Source: Methylotuvimicrobium sp. KM2 (lineage in GTDB: Bacteria > Pseudomonadota > Gammaproteobacteria > Methylococcales > Methylomonadaceae). Taken from it: a DNA stretch of 64,000 bases. Each line of letters begins with the position of its first letter. The stretch's first letter is position 1. The notes below the pieces were generated by a model. That model saw only the letters and a program-made list of their open reading frames with translations. It was not told where the DNA came from and searched no databases. Shown piece after piece: positions 55,506 to 64,000 of this stretch. The stretch lies in NCBI RefSeq assembly GCF_038051925.1, contig NZ_CP150634.1, positions 3,046,300 to 3,110,299 on the forward strand, in the 5' to 3' direction. The position numbers and the translations under genes are program-made.

Positions 55506-57058
55506 TTTTGCAGGGTTTTACCTGACCATACCCCGAAACTAATGGTATTTTGATCACTGTTGACAAAATGTACATAAGCGATGTGGCTATCGGTTAGCGT
55601 CTCGGCGTGCTCTAGGGCAAAACGCAGCAGAGACTGTTCATCCATTTTCGTAGCTTGCCTGGTTAAACTTAATAGAGCGGCATTGCGTTGACTGGTTAAC
55701 TCTTGGGCTTGTTGACTCCGTATACGCGTGAGAAATAAACCGATTAATTCCGCTATGCCCTCAATTAATTGTTTTTCTTCATCAAGAAACGGTTTGTTGT
55801 TTGGCAAAATACGCGGCTTCCTATAGCCGACGCTAATTTTACCGACCACTTGCGCATCAACCTGAATATCGCTTTCCAGCTTATCCATTGTGGCTGAAAA
55901 GCTATTGTTGCCGTAGATTTTGGAAGCTAAATCAATAGACACCGAGACATCGTCCGTGTAATACATGCCCATTGGCAACAGTCTTAACACGTCGGCAAAA
56001 AAAGCATCTTGATCGCTCATTAATTGCGACGCTCGGGAAATAGCATAAATCGCTTTTAGCTCCTTAATACGCTCGCGTAAGCTCAAGGACTGATTTTCGA
56101 GGGCCCGATCTCGCTCCATCAAGGCAAGCTCAGCCTGCTTGCGTGCAGAAATATCTTCGATAATGACCACTATATAATCAAGTTGGCCGCTGGCATCACG
56201 CACCCCTTGCTTGATCACATGCACATCAATGATTTCGCCGTCACCGCGAATACAGCGCTTATCCAGCGCATAACCCTCAAGTTTGCCTGTGAGTATGTCA
56301 TTAAACTGCTCTAATTCGGCGTCAAGACCGGAAGGATGCGTTAAATCCACCCAGGTCAGCTTAATCAGCGCATCACGCGAATATCCGAACAAGTCACAGA
56401 GTTTATCGTTGACTTCTAGCCATTGTTTATCGGCACTGATGGCTGCCATGCCGACCGGTGCGGAATCAAAATAAGCCTGAAAGTGTCGGCGACTTTCTTC
56501 CAGCAGGACATGTTGCTTAACCACTGCGGTTTGATCGACCATTAAAACGACAAAATGATACGCATTATTTTCTATTAACTCGGGCAATGACGAAACATGC
56601 ATATCCGCTATAAACTGTTGTTCATCGGCCGTTTTTAATTCGATACCAGCTTGGCTAGCACAATCTTCGTTGCGAGCTATCTGTAATAATTCCCGCAAAC
56701 GGCCATGCTCTTTTTTAGGTAGCAGGCGAGGAAAATAATGTGAACGTAATTGCTTGCGGCCTAAGGCAAACCGTTGTTCAGCTATCGCATTACACTCATG
56801 GATGACCCCAACTTCATCAATAACTAAAGCCGGTACCGGCAAAGCCGCAAACAAACCGCTAAAGCGGCGCATGGCTTTTTCAGTAAAAGCTTGATTTTCG
56901 AGCAACTCTTCGTTTTGAATTTCTAATTCCGCGTGATAAATCTTAAGGTCTTCAATTAAGCGGGAGACATCCGTCTCACCACGCGCCACTTCTTGTAGGG
57001 CAAAATCAAAATCGCCGCGTTGCAATGCCTCGCTAGCTAATTTTTTAATCTTATTCAT
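55472..57058 (-). pseudogene. 5' fragment: PAS-PAS-GAF part of the disrupted sensor gene
   Basis: 528 residues: an N-terminal helical region, two PAS domains (~75-190 and ~200-320) and the start of a GAF domain ending QNCTAVHIIITR. Restoring one base after 55490 would continue it as CTAVH-D-NHYPLANAGVW into the next fragment, a common GAF sequence. The start overlaps the CheB-CheR gene by 8 nt, so the gene was the last of that operon. Together with 54045-55505 and 51600-52113 it would encode 1,172 residues. Confidence 0.85.
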
Positions 57059-60047
57059 CCTGCTCCCCCTCTATCCAGGCTGTAATATTGACATGGCTGA
57101 CAATAATGCCTCCCAACGGATGTTTGACTGACGTGGCGTTCATCAAAAACCAGCGGCGCTCGGTAGGTGAGTGACAGGGATATTTAATCGAAAAATGCGC
57201 TAGCTCGCCGCTTAGAATCTGCCTCATGCCAATCAGAACTTGCCGAGCAATCGCATTATCAGGGGCATGTTGAGTCTTACATACGTCAAGATAGTTAATG
57301 CCTGGACCTGTATGAGCCAGTTCATGATCACCATTGCTTTCGGCAAAATCTCGCCAGGCTTTGTTAACCACGGTAATCACTCCGTTAGCATTTAATACGG
57401 CAATATGTTCGGGCAGGGAATCTAAAATCGCCTGCAGACGTTGCGCATCTTTAATGTGGGTAATATCGACAAAAGTCAATACCGCGCCATTGAGGTTTTT
57501 CGGACGATCGATATACGGTAAGATTCGCACCAAATACCAATGATCAGTGTGGGTTTTGGCTTCACGCTCCATCAACTGTGCAGTGTCGATTACACGCTGC
57601 AAATCGTGCAAGAACTCGGGATATTCCATTTGATGGGTAAAATCATCAATCGGTCGCCCAATATCCCCTTCTCGAATACGGAAAATAGACCCTGCTTCCG
57701 GAGTAAAGCGGGTTAACTTCAAGTTGTTGTCCACAAATATCGTAGGAATCAGCGCGGCGCGCGTCATATTGTCTAAATCGGCGTTCAGGCGGTTGAGAAT
57801 ATCGATTTTTTCCTGATTTTCGGCGTTAACGGTATACAGCTCTTCGTTCACCGACTGTAATTCTTCATTGGTGCTTTGTAGCTCTTCATTCGAAGCCATT
57901 AATTCTTCATTGGTCGCTTGCAATTCTTCGTTAGAAGTCTCTAGCTCCTCAATCGTCGCTTGTAAACTATCGCGGGTGATCGACAACTCCCATTCCAAGC
58001 TTTGAATACGATCAGCCGAAACTTCCGCGACATCAATATTATCGGCGCCGACTAAGGACATTTCTTTCTGCGCCAGCACTTCAAAGGACATTAAAAAATG
58101 CCGCTCTGCCTGCCTTTCGTCCACTAACGGTCTAACCACAATCCGCACCCGTTCGCTTTGATGCTTACCCGCATCCAGCAACTGAATTTCTGAATTTAAG
58201 GGGGTATTGTCTTTAGCAACTTTATGCAGCAAGGCTACGCATACCGGTGCTAACTTGCCCACCAGCAATTTAGAAATTTCTAAACTGGCGCTGCCGGGTT
58301 GAATTTGCATATAACGTTGCACATCGCCATATACATGCATCAGTTCGCGGTCCTCATTGATTAATAATGCAGGCGGCGCATAACTTTGCATTAACAATGC
58401 TTGACCCGCTTCGATAATACTGGTTTCAGCGTTTCGATATTTTTCTCGGTGCGGCTGACTCACCCGCAAGCGGTTATCATTGCTGTTAGTACTGCTTTTA
58501 AAATTAAGCGGTAACGAAACAGGCCGCAGCACGCGATAGATTTTATGCTTTGCGTTAATGACACTAAAATCTTTATGTAACGCGCCTAAAGATTCACTGG
58601 AACCGAGTAATAAATACCCGTTATGCGCCAATGCATATTGAAAACACAGCAAGGCGCGTTCTTGTGCCGCCACATCAAAATAAATCAATGTATTACGGCA
58701 ACTGACTAGATTCATGCGGGTAAACGGTGGATCGTCGAGAATATTGTGCCGCGCAAAAACGATATGCTGGCGGATTTCATTTTTGACGACAAACTGATTG
58801 CCAGTGCGATTAAAAAAGCGTTCGAGACGATCGGACGACAACTCGTTGGCGATGGCTTCCGGATAAACCCCGGCACTTGCAAAATCAATGTTTTGTTGTT
58901 CAACGTCGGTGGCAAAAATTTTGAGCAAAGGCCAACGGCGCAATTTATCGAAGGCTTCAGCAAATAAAATGGACAGTGTATAAGCTTCTTCACCGGTCGC
59001 GCACCCAGCCACCCAGACGCGTAGCGGTTGATTATCGCGGTGTTCTTCCACCAAGGTCTGGATGACCATTTTTTCTAATGATTCAAACGTTTCGGCATCA
59101 CGAAAATAACTGGTCACCGGAATCAAAATATCGCGTTTCAGCGTAATGATTTCGTTGCGATCACTTTCCAGTAAGTGTAAATAATTGCTTAAATCACGTA
59201 CATGCCGCACTTGCATTCGTCGTTCAATGCGACGTTCTACCGTTGCCGATTTGTACTCCTTAAAATTAATGCCGCCGACTTGATACAGCAAATGCAAAAT
59301 CTTTTCTAAAGGATCACCAAGCAACGTTTGACCCGTATCATTCACCTTTACAGTCGGTTGAATGCTATTGTTAACATGACCGACAATTCTGGCCGCTAAG
59401 ATTTCTGGTGACATCACTTCATCGACTAAGCCGGTGGCAATGACGCTACGCGGCATGCCATCGAATTTAGCAGTTTCCGGGTCTTGCGCCAGAAGAAAAC
59501 CACCGGCATCATTAATCGCCACCGCGCCTCGGGTTCCGTCAGAACCGGTGCCGGAGAGAATCACGCCAACCGAATGCTTGCCAAATTCTTTGGAGAGGGA
59601 GGTAAAAAATAAATCAATCGGTAAACTCAAGCCATGCGGATTTTTGGGCAACAAACATAGCTGACTGCCAGCCACCGTCATATTCTTCCCCGGCGGAATC
59701 AAAAAGACCTGGTTAGGCTTGATTTGCATGCCGTTTTCGGCCATCAACACGGGCATCGCGGTGTGCCTTGCCAACAAATTATCCATCATGCTTTTGTGAT
59801 CGGGGGAAAGATGTTGGATGACAACGAAGGCAGCCCCCGAGTTGATCGGGAGTTTGTCGAAGAAACGCTCCAAGGCGTCTAAACCGCCGGCGGATGCGCC
59901 GATAGCGACCACATAACCGTTAAACAGGCGAGTAGTTTTTGGTGAGGGATTGAGAGTAGAGACTTGCGATAAATCAAGCGAGTCTTTGACAGGCGTAGCA
60001 AGGCCACTAGCGATGACCCGCCTGGAATGTTTTTTGTTTCGCGCCAT
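57051..60047 (-). CDS. CheB-CheR-PAS fusion protein
   Basis: 998 residues. Residues ~45-235 are a CheB methylesterase ([42 protein letters not shown]), ~255-520 a CheR methyltransferase ([34 protein letters not shown]). A long coiled-coil rich in [13 protein letters not shown] repeats (~690-790) then leads to two PAS domains (~790-890 and ~895-990). Such fusions are widespread and usually act with PAS kinases; no chemoreceptor is in the window, so the methylated target is unclear. The stop overlaps the GGDEF-EAL gene. Confidence 0.94.
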   Translation of the reverse strand: MARNKKHSRRVIASGLATPVKDSLDLSQVSTLNPSPKTTRLFNGYVVAIGASAGGLDALERFFDKLPINSGAAFVVIQHLSPDHKSMMDNLLARHTAMPVLMAENGMQIKPNQVFLIPPGKNMTVAGSQLCLLPKNPHGLSLPIDLFFTSLSKEFGKHSVGVILSGTGSDGTRGAVAINDAGGFLLAQDPETAKFDGMPRSVIATGLVDEVMSPEILAARIVGHVNNSIQPTVKVNDTGQTLLGDPLEKILHLLYQVGGINFKEYKSATVERRIERRMQVRHVRDLSNYLHLLESDRNEIITLKRDILIPVTSYFRDAETFESLEKMVIQTLVEEHRDNQPLRVWVAGCATGEEAYTLSILFAEAFDKLRRWPLLKIFATDVEQQNIDFASAGVYPEAIANELSSDRLERFFNRTGNQFVVKNEIRQHIVFARHNILDDPPFTRMNLVSCRNTLIYFDVAAQERALLCFQYALAHNGYLLLGSSESLGALHKDFSVINAKHKIYRVLRPVSLPLNFKSSTNSNDNRLRVSQPHREKYRNAETSIIEAGQALLMQSYAPPALLINEDRELMHVYGDVQRYMQIQPGSASLEISKLLVGKLAPVCVALLHKVAKDNTPLNSEIQLLDAGKHQSERVRIVVRPLVDERQAERHFLMSFEVLAQKEMSLVGADNIDVAEVSADRIQSLEWELSITRDSLQATIEELETSNEELQATNEELMASNEELQSTNEELQSVNEELYTVNAENQEKIDILNRLNADLDNMTRAALIPTIFVDNNLKLTRFTPEAGSIFRIREGDIGRPIDDFTHQMEYPEFLHDLQRVIDTAQLMEREAKTHTDHWYLVRILPYIDRPKNLNGAVLTFVDITHIKDAQRLQAILDSLPEHIAVLNANGVITVVNKAWRDFAESNGDHELAHTGPGINYLDVCKTQHAPDNAIARQVLIGMRQILSGELAHFSIKYPCHSPTERRWFLMNATSVKHPLGGIIVSHVNITAWIEGEQDE

Positions 60048-60135
60048 GATGCGAAGAAACCTATTTTAATGTTAAGAGCAATTAAAACTGTCTCATTGTA
60101 ACAAGACTTATAAGCCTGGTGGGATTTTTCAAACG

Positions 60136-60681
60136 TTATTTTGGAGAGGATTGTAATTGTTGCATTTGAAGTTGGCACGACGGACAAACACCATAAATTA
60201 CCGATAGCGTTAACGGCTTTTTATCTGTTTGCAAGCTTTCCGCTTCAACCCACTGCTCGGCTTGCTTGAGTAAATTGCAAATACTGCAACGCACTCGTGT
60301 GTGGCGATCACGCTGGTTGGAACGTATAAAAAAAATGGGCGCCACCCGCGGCTCGGTATGCAATTGGTAGTTGCTAATTCGCACTTCGCCACGCTCATTC
60401 GCCATCAGCCGCATTTGTAAATAACGGCGCAAGTTTGGCGCATCACACCGATAATCAAAACAGGCGCTAGTATTTTTTTGCCGGACAACATCGAGTAACT
60501 TTTGCACAAACTGGCGAGTAACATTGCCGCTAATGTAATCGAACAATGATTTACCAACGACGTGTTGCTTCTTGAGTTGCGGTGCGTCATTTGCGTCGGC
60601 AAACTCATCCCAGCGGCCGTTAATGGCGATAATGACATTATTGGCGTCAACGCTAAATTCTAAAAGGATTGTGTCTGTCAT
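60136..60681 (-). CDS. Small PAS-like protein with CxxC zinc-ribbon-like pairs
   Basis: 181 residues: the N-terminal part (~1-110) follows a PAS pattern (FSVDANNVIIAINGRWDEFA, GKSLFDYISGN), and the C-terminal part has two CxxC pairs (RCSICNLL and GVCPSCQLQ) that could bind zinc. I do not recognise the exact family. It lies 14 bp after the hybrid kinase and 88 bp before the CheB-CheR gene, so it is part of the same operon and may serve as an accessory sensor or adaptor. Confidence 0.8.
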   Translation of the reverse strand: MTDTILLEFSVDANNVIIAINGRWDEFADANDAPQLKKQHVVGKSLFDYISGNVTRQFVQKLLDVVRQKNTSACFDYRCDAPNLRRYLQMRLMANERGEVRISNYQLHTEPRVAPIFFIRSNQRDRHTRVRCSICNLLKQAEQWVEAESLQTDKKPLTLSVIYGVCPSCQLQMQQLQSSPK

Positions 60682-60695
60682 GGTCTAACATGGCC

Positions 60696-63600
60696 CTAAT
60701 CATCGTGCCGCTCGAGTATATCGAGCGCTTTTTCCCATTCGAATATTGAAATCAGATGCAGCAATTCGTTGCCTTGCGTTTTCCCCAAGACCCCGCGCAA
60801 TAACGCCGCTTCACGTTCGGCGATATCGATGGCCTTGATATCGCCAATGCGTAGCAAGGCTTTAAGTGGTTCGATAATTAAATCGGCCCGCTCCGAGTCG
60901 ATCTCGATTTCTTCGGTTTGACGAGCCTCGAGCACTACAAGCCATTGTTGCATCGCCTCCTCAAGCTGTTGCGCAAGATCCCGTGTCAAATCCGTAATGC
61001 TATCGCGTTTTGTACGCACCGCAATTTCGAGCTGTGAGGCTAGTGCCGACAACGATTGCGCGCCGATATTGCCGGCAGCACTTTTCAATGCATGGGCAAG
61101 CTGTTGAAGCCTGTCCGTATCGTTGGCTTGAAGAGCGTCGTGCAGTTTCTGACCATCGTCTCGGTGATGTTCGACAAATAATGACAATAATCGCTGCGGT
61201 AAATCGGGGTTTAGTGCCTCGCTGAGTTGAGTCTTATCGATTTGAACATGTTTCTGTCCCGACCCGCTGGGCGCGTTGTCGACTGCTTCGGCTGATAGCG
61301 GAAGCCATTTCAGCAAGGTATTGTAAAGTTGTTCCAAATCGACCGGCTTGGCGATAAAGTCATTCATGCCGACCGCTAAACAAGATTTTCGATCTTCATC
61401 GAATACATTAGCGCTCATCGCCAATATCGGCGTTTCGCGATAGTCCGGTAATTGGCGAATAACCTGAGTCGCGGCCAATCCGTCCATATTAGGCATTTGC
61501 ATATCCATCAACACTAAATCGTAGTGTTGCCGTTTCGCTTTTTCGACCGCTTCGATGCCGTCTTCGGCGACATCGACCGATAGGCCGACGCTATGCAGCA
61601 GTTCGAGCGCGACTTCGCGGTTGATCGGATTGTCTTCGGCCAATAACACGCGTTGCCCCCGGCGGGTATCGCGCAATTGTTGTTCGGCGTCTATTGGTCC
61701 GGTTTGCGCTGCTGCCGGTAATGCGCCGTGACCTTTTTGCAGATTGACGGTGAACCAAAACGTGCTGCCTTGTCCCGGCTCGCTTTCGGCGCCGGCTTCG
61801 CCCCCCATTAATTCGGCAAGCCGGAGGGTAATCGACAAGCCCAATCCGGTTCCGCCGTATTGCCGCGTAATCGTTTCGTCTACTTGCGTAAACGGGCGAA
61901 ATAAACGTTGCAACTGTTCCGCTTCGAGACCGATACCGCTGTCTCGCACATCGAAACGCACCCGCAAGTCGTCATCATGCACCTCGAGTAGTTTTGCCCT
62001 TATGTCGATACTACCCTGTTCGGTGAATTTAACGGCATTACTGGCTAAATTCAAGAGCGCCTGGCGCAGCCGCGTTACGTCTCCATACAGCCATTCCGGG
62101 ACTGAATCATCGTCGATCGTAATGGTCAATTTTTTCATGTGTGCGGATTCGGCGATCAAAGACCGAACATGATCGAGTACCGCCGATAAATGAAAATCGA
62201 CATGATTAAGCTGCATCTTACCCGCTTCGATTTTAGATAAATCCAAAATATCATTGATAATCGACAACAGATGCCGACCGGCGATTTCAATTTTATTCAG
62301 ACGGTCGCTTTGCGCGGCGGTCGCGTCGATGCGCATTAAATGCGCCAAACCGAGTATCGCGTTCAACGGCGTCCTGATTTCATGGCTCATATTGACGATA
62401 AACGCGCTTTTAGCTCTATTCGCGACTTCGGCTTGCTGCCGGGCCGTTTGCAATTCCGCCGTGCGTGATTCCACCAGGGTTTCGAGATGATTGCGATAAT
62501 TGTCGAGTTCGGTCGCAATTTGCTTTCTTTCGGTAATATCTTCCTTGACCGCGACATAATGCGTAATCGTCCCGTCCTGTTGACGAAGCGGTGTAATAAC
62601 CGCAAATTCGATGTATTCGCTGCCGTCCTTGCGTTGGTTGTAAAACTCGCCTTTCCAGGTTTCGCCTTGCGTCAAGGTTTGCCACATTGTTTCATAATTC
62701 ACTTGCGGCGTTTTACCGGAATGTAGAATTCGCGGATTTTGCAAGAGAACGTCGTCGAGCGTATAACCGGTGTTAGCGGTAAACGCCTGATTGACGTATT
62801 CGATTTGCGCGTCGGCATTGGTAATCACGATACTCTCGGGGCTTTGCTCAACCGCGAGTGCAAGTTTTTTCAACTGATCTTCGGCTTTTTTACGTTCGGT
62901 AATCATTTCGGTGTAGATAATGATCCCGCCAATCGAGCCGTCGGCGTTATACCAAGGACGGCATTCCCACTGAACCCACTCCAAGCTTCCGTCTTCGCGC
63001 AGATAGGTATCTTCATCGTTATGCGAGGCCATCCCTTGCAACGCTTTTTGATGCGCATCACGCCATTTTTGCGGCAAGTTGGGAAACACCTCATAGTGAT
63101 GCTTACCGATAATATCGGAATCGGTGACACGATAATCATCGAGGTAGCGCTGACTGACATATAAATAGTTTAAATCGCCGTCGTGAATTGCAATGCCGCC
63201 TCGGCTATGTTCGATGACATAGCGCATCAGTTCATACGAATGCGTCAGTTCCATCTCCATTTGAATGCGCGCGGTGATATCCTCTAAAGCACCAAATAAC
63301 ACCGGCAGTCCGTCATCGGTATGTTTAGTTTCAACAAAAGCCGCCGATTGAATGTATCGTCGTTCGCCATTTCGATGTTTTATGCTCAAAACGACATGAC
63401 TCGATTTGCCGGGTTCGAGCGCTGTAATAGCCCTCGAAAACAGCATTTGATCATCTGGCGTGACATAATGACGCCAACAGCCACGCGCCATCAGCGCGTC
63501 ATTGTCGTCACCGAATATCGCTTCGGCGTTGCCGACAATCCAATCCAGTCGGTAATGGCCATCCCGCCCCTTTTTACAGGAGTAAACCAAATCGTTCGCA

Positions 63601-64000
63601 ATCGTCGAAGCAATGCGAAAGCGCTCTTCTCTTTCCTGCAATTCCTCTTCGATTCGTTTGCGTTCGGTTAAATCGATGTCTATACAATAGATTTCCTTAC
63701 CGACTGGACCTTCTTGCATGACGTGATTAGTAAAGACCGTGACCGAGCCGCCGTCTTTGCATCGCAATGTCAGTTCGGCAGCCGGAATGTTAGGGCCACC
63801 GGTTATCCAGTTATTGACACGAGTAATCACGTCCTCTCGCATTGCATCGGGTATAATCAAGTCTTCCAAACGGCGCCCTAACGCCTCTTCCCTTGTATAG
63901 CCATACAAAGTTTCGCTGGCTTTATTCCAAAATATCACGCGGCGCTCTTCGTCATAACCTTGCACGGCAATACTGGGCGTTTGTTCGAACAAAAATCGAA
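60696..64000 (-). CDS. Hybrid sensor histidine kinase, multiple PAS, REC and Hpt, 5' end beyond window
   Basis: At least 1,098 residues; the frame is open through base 64000 and the start lies upstream, as the first visible residues sit inside a PAS domain. Order: four PAS domains (to ~490), HisKA with the His in [16 protein letters not shown], HATPase ([23 protein letters not shown]), a receiver ([13 protein letters not shown], Asp in [15 protein letters not shown]) and a C-terminal Hpt ([14 protein letters not shown]). A full internal phosphorelay is present. It heads the operon with the small PAS-like protein, CheB-CheR and the broken GGDEF-EAL gene. Confidence 0.95.
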   Translation of the reverse strand, partial: RFLFEQTPSIAVQGYDEERRVIFWNKASETLYGYTREEALGRRLEDLIIPDAMREDVITRVNNWITGGPNIPAAELTLRCKDGGSVTVFTNHVMQEGPVGKEIYCIDIDLTERKRIEEELQEREERFRIASTIANDLVYSCKKGRDGHYRLDWIVGNAEAIFGDDNDALMARGCWRHYVTPDDQMLFSRAITALEPGKSSHVVLSIKHRNGERRYIQSAAFVETKHTDDGLPVLFGALEDITARIQMEMELTHSYELMRYVIEHSRGGIAIHDGDLNYLYVSQRYLDDYRVTDSDIIGKHHYEVFPNLPQKWRDAHQKALQGMASHNDEDTYLREDGSLEWVQWECRPWYNADGSIGGIIIYTEMITERKKAEDQLKKLALAVEQSPESIVITNADAQIEYVNQAFTANTGYTLDDVLLQNPRILHSGKTPQVNYETMWQTLTQGETWKGEFYNQRKDGSEYIEFAVITPLRQQDGTITHYVAVKEDITERKQIATELDNYRNHLETLVESRTAELQTARQQAEVANRAKSAFIVNMSHEIRTPLNAILGLAHLMRIDATAAQSDRLNKIEIAGRHLLSIINDILDLSKIEAGKMQLNHVDFHLSAVLDHVRSLIAESAHMKKLTITIDDDSVPEWLYGDVTRLRQALLNLASNAVKFTEQGSIDIRAKLLEVHDDDLRVRFDVRDSGIGLEAEQLQRLFRPFTQVDETITRQYGGTGLGLSITLRLAELMGGEAGAESEPGQGSTFWFTVNLQKGHGALPAAAQTGPIDAEQQLRDTRRGQRVLLAEDNPINREVALELLHSVGLSVDVAEDGIEAVEKAKRQHYDLVLMDMQMPNMDGLAATQVIRQLPDYRETPILAMSANVFDEDRKSCLAVGMNDFIAKPVDLEQLYNTLLKWLPLSAEAVDNAPSGSGQKHVQIDKTQLSEALNPDLPQRLLSLFVEHHRDDGQKLHDALQANDTDRLQQLAHALKSAAGNIGAQSLSALASQLEIAVRTKRDSITDLTRDLAQQLEEAMQQWLVVLEARQTEEIEIDSERADLIIEPLKALLRIGDIKAIDIAEREAALLRGVLGKTQGNELLHLISIFEWEKALDILERHDD

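Overview
The window is a 64-kb chromosomal stretch of a gammaproteobacterium. A Methylococcales (type I) methanotroph is the likeliest host. The evidence is indirect: a probable hopanoid C-3 methylase (HpnR), an NAD-reducing Hox hydrogenase of the Ralstonia type, a small Sox set, and intergenic DNA packed with interspersed palindromic repeats. No methane or methanol oxidation gene is present, so the assignment is inference.

Layout. 1-1491 is the 3' part of dxs. 2248-5702 is soxY, soxZ, soxA and moeA, with two palindromic elements placed between the sox genes. 5867-7195 encodes an unrecognised membrane protein with three copies of a ~60-residue motif. 7444-9003 is hpnR. 9161-15155 holds a conserved hypothetical, a membrane-fused spermidine-synthase-like protein and an unrecognised di-heme cytochrome. 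15318-16778 is an IS110/IS1111-type element. 17414-18478 is an OmpA-family porin. 19075-23794 is hoxFUYH. 24004-26844 holds a host-attachment-family protein, a Rho-binding antiterminator and groESL behind a perfect CIRCE operator. 26980-34388 is housekeeping (moeB, alr, dnaB, trpS, PilZ, queD, DUF1249). 35442-41861 is a TetR-regulated RND efflux operon. 42508-45691 is a UspA pair and a LonB-type protease. 45770-64000 is a signalling district: GGDEF/EAL proteins, a HisKA_2-type kinase, a REC-ANTAR regulator, a CheB-CheR-PAS fusion and a large hybrid kinase.

The clearest stories are about mobile and repeated DNA. First, a 1,931-bp ISAs1-family element (17-bp inverted ends, perfect 10-bp target duplication) splits the EAL domain of a large sensor gene. 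Removing it restores the frame, and one further single-base deletion upstream also breaks that gene; the repaired gene would encode 1,172 residues. The transposase carries an N-terminal DUF4338 domain, the family of Druantia DruA. Its two reading frames join exactly at an A_AAA_AAG heptamer, so it may use programmed -1 frameshifting.

Second, a ~100-bp palindromic element recurs with a conserved core but different, internally complementary arms. At 31147-31412 one copy has itself been invaded by two other small elements, one flanked by a 4-bp TTCA duplication. A second degenerate copy close by carries the same invader at the same core position.

Third, the IS110-type element sits in the terminus of a related repeat, and its long 3' noncoding end holds a strong hairpin that fits a bridge/seeker RNA.

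Functionally, the Hox enzyme would exchange electrons between H2 and NAD(H). The Sox proteins would carry and load sulfur on a SoxYZ carrier. The signalling cluster appears to link redox or ligand sensing (PAS/GAF) to cyclic-di-GMP turnover, although its GGDEF-EAL output gene is broken.
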